From Watersipora subatra (lineage: Eukaryota > Bryozoa > Gymnolaemata > Cheilostomatida > Watersiporidae), in the NCBI RefSeq assembly GCF_963576615.1, contig NC_088717.1, positions 23,401,344-23,465,343 on the forward strand: a DNA stretch of 64,000 nt. Reading direction: 5' to 3'. The first letter of the stretch is position 1. Each line of letters starts with the position of its first letter. A program made the position numbers and the translations under genes. Of the stretch, positions 59,788-64,000 are shown piece by piece. The notes under the pieces were generated by a model. It was not told the origin of the DNA. It saw only the letters and a program-made list of their open reading frames with translations, and ran no database searches.

Positions 59788-59837
59788 CTGTGCAACGCCT
59801 GACATTCAGCATTAGCTGAATGTCAGGCGTTGCACAG
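59788..59837. repeat. perfect 23-bp-stem hairpin
   Basis: The arms CTGTGCAACGCCTGACATTC+AGC and its exact complement flank an ATTA loop. Confidence 0.88.
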
Positions 59838-60039
59838 CTAATGAAAAGGTTTTTGCAAAAAGATTTGGCATTAATGGACATAAAAACATTTACCTTTCTA
59901 ACTTTTCATTCTAACTTATAATTCATTATATTTAAAAACTTGAGACATAGCTAAAATAGATTCTTGAAATAGCATTTCTTATGTTACACATACGTTTAAG
60001 ATTTAAAACAGCTTATGAAGTGTGGTGGCGGGTAATGTA

Positions 60040-60165
60040 AAAGGTTATGGCTATCGGTGTCAGCAACAAAAAATCTACTTTGCACTAGATTTGAGCATCG
60101 TTCTCCAGGTTTTGAAATAGCTCAGCTGACCCATTAAACCGCATAGCCTAATCGTGATACAAGCA
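60040..60165 (-). repeat. tRNA-like SINE fragment, minus
   Basis: CTTTGCACTAGATTTGAGCA and a GCATAGCC end recall the inverted SINE heads at 16270 and 62340. Degenerate. Confidence 0.35.
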
Positions 60166-60944
60166 AATATTTGTACACGGGATTATTAAATCTTTTTAAA
60201 TAATAATAACAACGTTGTGTTACACATAACTTTCCACGAATTGGCTTCACAGCTCATGACTGAAGGCTCTAACTATTGTATGTTTAGTGAGACTCGCTTA
60301 AGTTACTAGCTTAAGTTACTCAAATTAGCCAATTTTCTAATTTTGCCATTGACTAATTAGACAACTTAGCCAATGACAACTACATTCTCTACCACTGTTT
60401 AAAAACTGTTTTTAAACTTGAAAACGATCTAACAAAACTTCAACCTGCTCCAGTTCAATCTGGCTGAGAGATGTCGTATTACTGTTGTTATAAGTAAAAC
60501 GTTTAATTAGTTGACTAAAGGCAATACAAGAAATTACCATAATAAAATATTAATAATAATTTCTATACTTACTTAGGAGTAATATTTAAGACATGACATG
60601 ACATTGGCTGATCAACATTGACATTTAAGTCTATGGCCACTATACGCCTAAATGGAAAACTCACCTGGGCTCATTTAGAATGGTTGCTGTGCCCAATTGA
60701 TTTTTTTCTAATTATTCTGCTTTCTAGACGACAAGTGAATCATTGACTAGCCAAAGAGCATAGCAGCATTACTATTATAATAATGCTGCTATCATATAAA
60801 TGGTCATCCGCTATAATAGCAGATACCCATTTATATGACTGATTATGCAGTGATAACTATTACTTTAGGTAGAAGCCTAGACATCGCAATCTTCTTCAGC
60901 ACTACCTAAGTTAAATGTGCAAATGAATACTTGCATATCTGTAA

Positions 60945-61870
60945 CTTTTAAATTTCATATCATGAAAGAAGTGTTTTGTTGAATTTAATTAGGAAGAAAA
61001 ATAAAACTGAAGAAGTTTAAATGTAAATGTGAAATCATTAGCAAGTAAACATAGTCTGTTTTGCTACGAGTACAATGAAAAATTATATAATATACAATTA
61101 TATGATTTTAGTTTGTTTCAGTGTTGGCATCGTAAAGAGAAAACATTGTGCAGAGTGGTTTAAAACCCATAATAATTATCTAATGCAATCACTGCCTGGT
61201 AAAAATCCTCATAATCATCATTAAAGTTAGTAATAAAACATTATGTTAACATTAGTAACTATAGTTACTTAAAGTAACTTTATTGCATTTTGTGGTTATG
61301 GTCTGCAAGAAAACGGAACATTGCAATGTACTACGTGAAGAGTTTTTACCTTTAAGACAGACGTGTAACATAAAAGCTGAATATAACTTATATGAATTTA
61401 GCTTGCTAAAAACATACTTGAAGGAAGTTTTAGTATGCATTTTAGTAAACTTGTAACTAAAATCTTATCACTCATCTGTTTGCAAACCCGTTTTACCACA
61501 ATGGATGATACTGAACTGAGATATAATCTCCAAATTTAAATTTTGAGTGAAATCATTTTTAATATCGTTTCGCGAAAAACAAATTAGCCCTAGTACGGCG
61601 AGGACAGAAAGGCATCGTGTTTCATAGACTTAATAGAGTTCATAGAGTTTCAAATATTGCTTCATTTAAAGTGTAAAATTGAGAAATGGGTGTATAAAGT
61701 TATAATAAAAGCTACAAATCATAAGATCCTTCATGGACTTGTGGATAAACAATAGGGTTATAAACTTATGGTTGTAATCGCCGTGAGTTCATATCCATCA
61801 GGATGTGAGACTTTTATGCCAAGATTTTAATAGCTATAGCCTGGCAGACAAATATCTAAACAGACGACAG
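60945..61870 (+). mobile_element. dispersed about 1-kb repeat with tRNA-like SINE, intact-looking copy
   Basis: Carries all blocks shared with 55735-56756 and 16900-17775. Its tRNA-like part is at about 61720-61800 (GTGAGTTCATATCCATCAGG), ending AGATTTTAATAGCTATAGCC then TGGCAGACAAA. Confidence 0.7.
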
Positions 61871-62254
61871 GCAGATGACAACAAACTTGGATATTTATAT
61901 ATACACGTGTGTATATATATACACGTGTGTATATATATACACGATTTATATACAAACTTGGAGATTGGCCAATGTGTAATGGTTAGCCTCTGAACTACAA
62001 CTTCAATTTCTTCAAAAACAAGTTTTAACTTCAGACGAACTGGCACTGTTGGACCCAAACATAAAACTTGCTACAAAATCAAGTCTAGTCCCTGAATCTA
62101 TCAATGTTTTCCCAGTGCAGTGAATAGGCCCAAATTAGTTCATTTGTAGCAGTCTTTCACTGTATTGTTCAATAATAAGCCGAAGTGAAAGCGCTCAATA
62201 TATGCAATGTTAAATTATAAGGCTCAAAGCTCATTGGTGGTAATCCATATACTG

Positions 62255-62420
62255 TATATATAAATCTCATTGTTCATTTGTTGTCTGCCTGTAAATTGTG
62301 TGTCCAGTTATAACGATAAAGTTTAAGGAATTAAAAGTTCGCTTTGCACTGGAATGGATCTCTGAGCTTCCAGTTCTGCAGACAAGCATTCCATCCATCA
62401 AGCTACGGAATACTATGCCA
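62255..62420 (-). mobile_element. tRNA-derived SINE, minus copy
   Basis: The plus strand starts with a GTTGTCTGCCTG...GTGTCCAGTTATAACGATAA tail, then CTTTGCACTGGAATGGATCT (B-box region) and an inverted tRNA-like head near 62395-62410. Confidence 0.55.
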
Positions 62421-62739
62421 TGCTATAGAATAATCGTGCACATCATAGACCTACTTATCACACCTGCAAATCTTTAATGCCAATTGGTTAAAATAGCATG
62501 TTTTTTGCTTCAGCTAGCACCCTTGAAGATCATGATTGCGTGAGAGATCATGACACAATTTTTTTGTAACGCTGGCTTCTGGGGACAGACACAGCTCTTA
62601 TTATAGTAAAGATTTAGACTAGCTTAAGTTACTAGCTTAAGTTACTAGCTTAAGTTAAGGTCGTTAAGAACACTATCTCTCATATTACTGTTTAGCTGTG
62701 CGATGGACTGCAACACTTAGCTGTTTTGCCGTAATCATC

Positions 62740-63128
62740 AACGATAAGGTGTACACACTATGAACGATTAGCTGTAGGTGACCGCTAACCAACAACCAAT
62801 AGAAATTACAAAATTGCGTTCATGATATCGCCCGGTCCTTTTGTTTGCTTTTAATTATGTGATTACGCATTTTATCGTTTTTTGCCAAGCTTGTGATATG
62901 AATTGAAATCGACATGCGCAACTGCTGAAATGGGATTCGATGCCGTCAACAAATAGCCAATCAAAATGCTAACAGTTGCGATCATCTGTGTCAAAACTCG
63001 ACATGTTGAAAGTCCATCGCATCGTCGCTAGCAAATATTAGGTTGGCCGTTCATGGCAAAATGACATCATAGCAGCCCATTTTTCCGGTCCATATCGTTG
63101 ATTTGAGGGGTAGTGTGTACGAGCCTTT
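62740..63128. mobile_element. possible MITE
   Basis: AAGGTGTACACACTATGAAC at the left and GGTAGTGTGTACGAGCCTTT at the right are imperfect inverted ends about 390 bp apart. No coding frame. Confidence 0.4.
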
Positions 63129-63539
63129 ACTCAAATTCATTGGGTAAAAAACTTAGCCAAATAAAAATTATTCTTTTATGCAAATCCTTTTTATTATTCC
63201 TGCCGCGCCGGGCATTCACCTAGTGATCCTATAACAATACTAAAAACTGTTTACCAGAAATAGGTTCAGCCTAACAATGTTTTGATGATTCTTAAAGATG
63301 TGATTGCACTATTGAAGTCATTCAAATGAAATTAAAACCAATAAAAGGCTAAAACATCAGCTACAATTTGATGTACATTTTGTTTTTGTAGACTAATCCT
63401 GTCTAGAGATATAAGCGCTTGAACAAGATCTTTTTTTAAACGATCTGATTCTAACGGGTGCTTTATTTGTGACGTGTGTTGTATAAATCGATGTACTCAC
63501 ATGTACTGATGTGAAGATGAATGAAGAAGAGCCTCGGTC

Positions 63540-64000
63540 TTTCGTTACACTTCCTTATATCCTCCCCTATACTGCCTTACACTAGCTTATCTACTAGCTT
63601 TACCCACTAGCTTTATCCAGCTTTATGCACTCACCGTACTTACCAAGACCATCTGTACTGCCTTGAGCTCAGACACCAATATAGCCTGAGCCTAACAAAT
63701 CCCATAATACAACATGCCCTTTCTTTTTTTCTTTTTGTTTTGGGCCACTCCATCACTACCAACAAGCAGACGTAGTAACTTACCTTACTTGTGTTGCTCG
63801 TTACCTGACTCCGTTAGGGCAGTCTCCATAGGCTATGCCTCTGGCTTGTCTGACTCTGTGCCACCGTCTAAAGTACTCTTCTCGCTACTGCCAGCTCCAT
63901 TGCCAGTCTGCACTGGCTTTTTCATCACCCTGACCTCCGCCGCTTCCAATACTTTTACCGTGACCACTGTCACTACCAACACTACTTCCACCAACATCTC
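63540..64000 (-). mobile_element. partial LTR element at window edge, minus orientation
   Basis: ...AATACAACA|TGCCCTTTCTTTTTTTC at 63714 has the same LTR/polypurine layout as ...ATATAACA|TGCCCCCTCTTTTTC at 56954. To its right the minus strand encodes a Gly/Ser-rich stretch, perhaps the end of a polyprotein. The LTR would lie to the left, from about 63540. The partner is outside the window. Confidence 0.4.

Overview
The window is AT-rich animal DNA. It has short exons bounded by GT/AG splice sites, long repeat-filled introns, tRNA-derived SINEs, MITEs, Ty3/gypsy-type LTR elements, a hAT transposase relic and very large minisatellites. There are no operons or bacterial-type gene runs. A secreted PDGF/VEGF-family gene, a Polinton derivative and heavy minisatellite load fit an invertebrate, perhaps a lophotrochozoan, but the species cannot be fixed from the sequence alone.

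Protein-coding content is low. The one well-supported gene is a plus-strand PDGF/VEGF-like growth factor. I assembled it by hand from eight exons (37747-50526); splice phases agree throughout and give 316 codons plus stop. It has a signal peptide, a basic linker, a cystine-knot domain split over two exons and a Cys-rich tail of CX10CXCXC type as in VEGF-C/D. Two further exons at 54327-54435 and 54739-54844 have the same phases and the same Cys pattern. They could replace exons 6-8 (283 codons plus stop) or be the remnant of a tandem copy. A second gene start lies at 1663-1854 on the minus strand: a signal-peptide exon with a TATA box and a good donor site. Its other exons were not found.

Mobile elements make up much of the rest. 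(1) 2748-4300: a young LTR-gag-LTR element (216-bp LTRs with one visible difference, TSD ACCAA, no pol) inserted into a minus-strand hAT transposase relic. (2) 22342-28522: a 6.2-kb element with 6-bp TSD, AG...CT ends, long terminal inverted repeats and a relic of the adenain-like cysteine protease typical of Polinton/Maverick elements. Its interior is now mostly mirror-image satellite arrays. (3) 56762-58962: an older minus-strand LTR-gag-LTR element (193-bp LTRs, TSD ATAAC) inside the tail of a tRNA-SINE-like repeat. (4) A gypsy reverse transcriptase relic at 51984-52320. (5) Fold-back MITEs of several families, and a dispersed repeat of about 1 kb that ends in the tRNA-like SINE.

Tandem arrays are unusually rich. 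The largest are a 25-bp array of about 3.6 kb (11329-14924) with a 1,325-bp higher-order period, a 44-bp array of 1.3 kb (19336-20660) with a 704-bp period, a 45-bp array at 18582-18984, a 110-bp array inside the Polinton-like element, and shorter 18- to 43-bp arrays. Several of these are multiples of three and create long spurious open frames.
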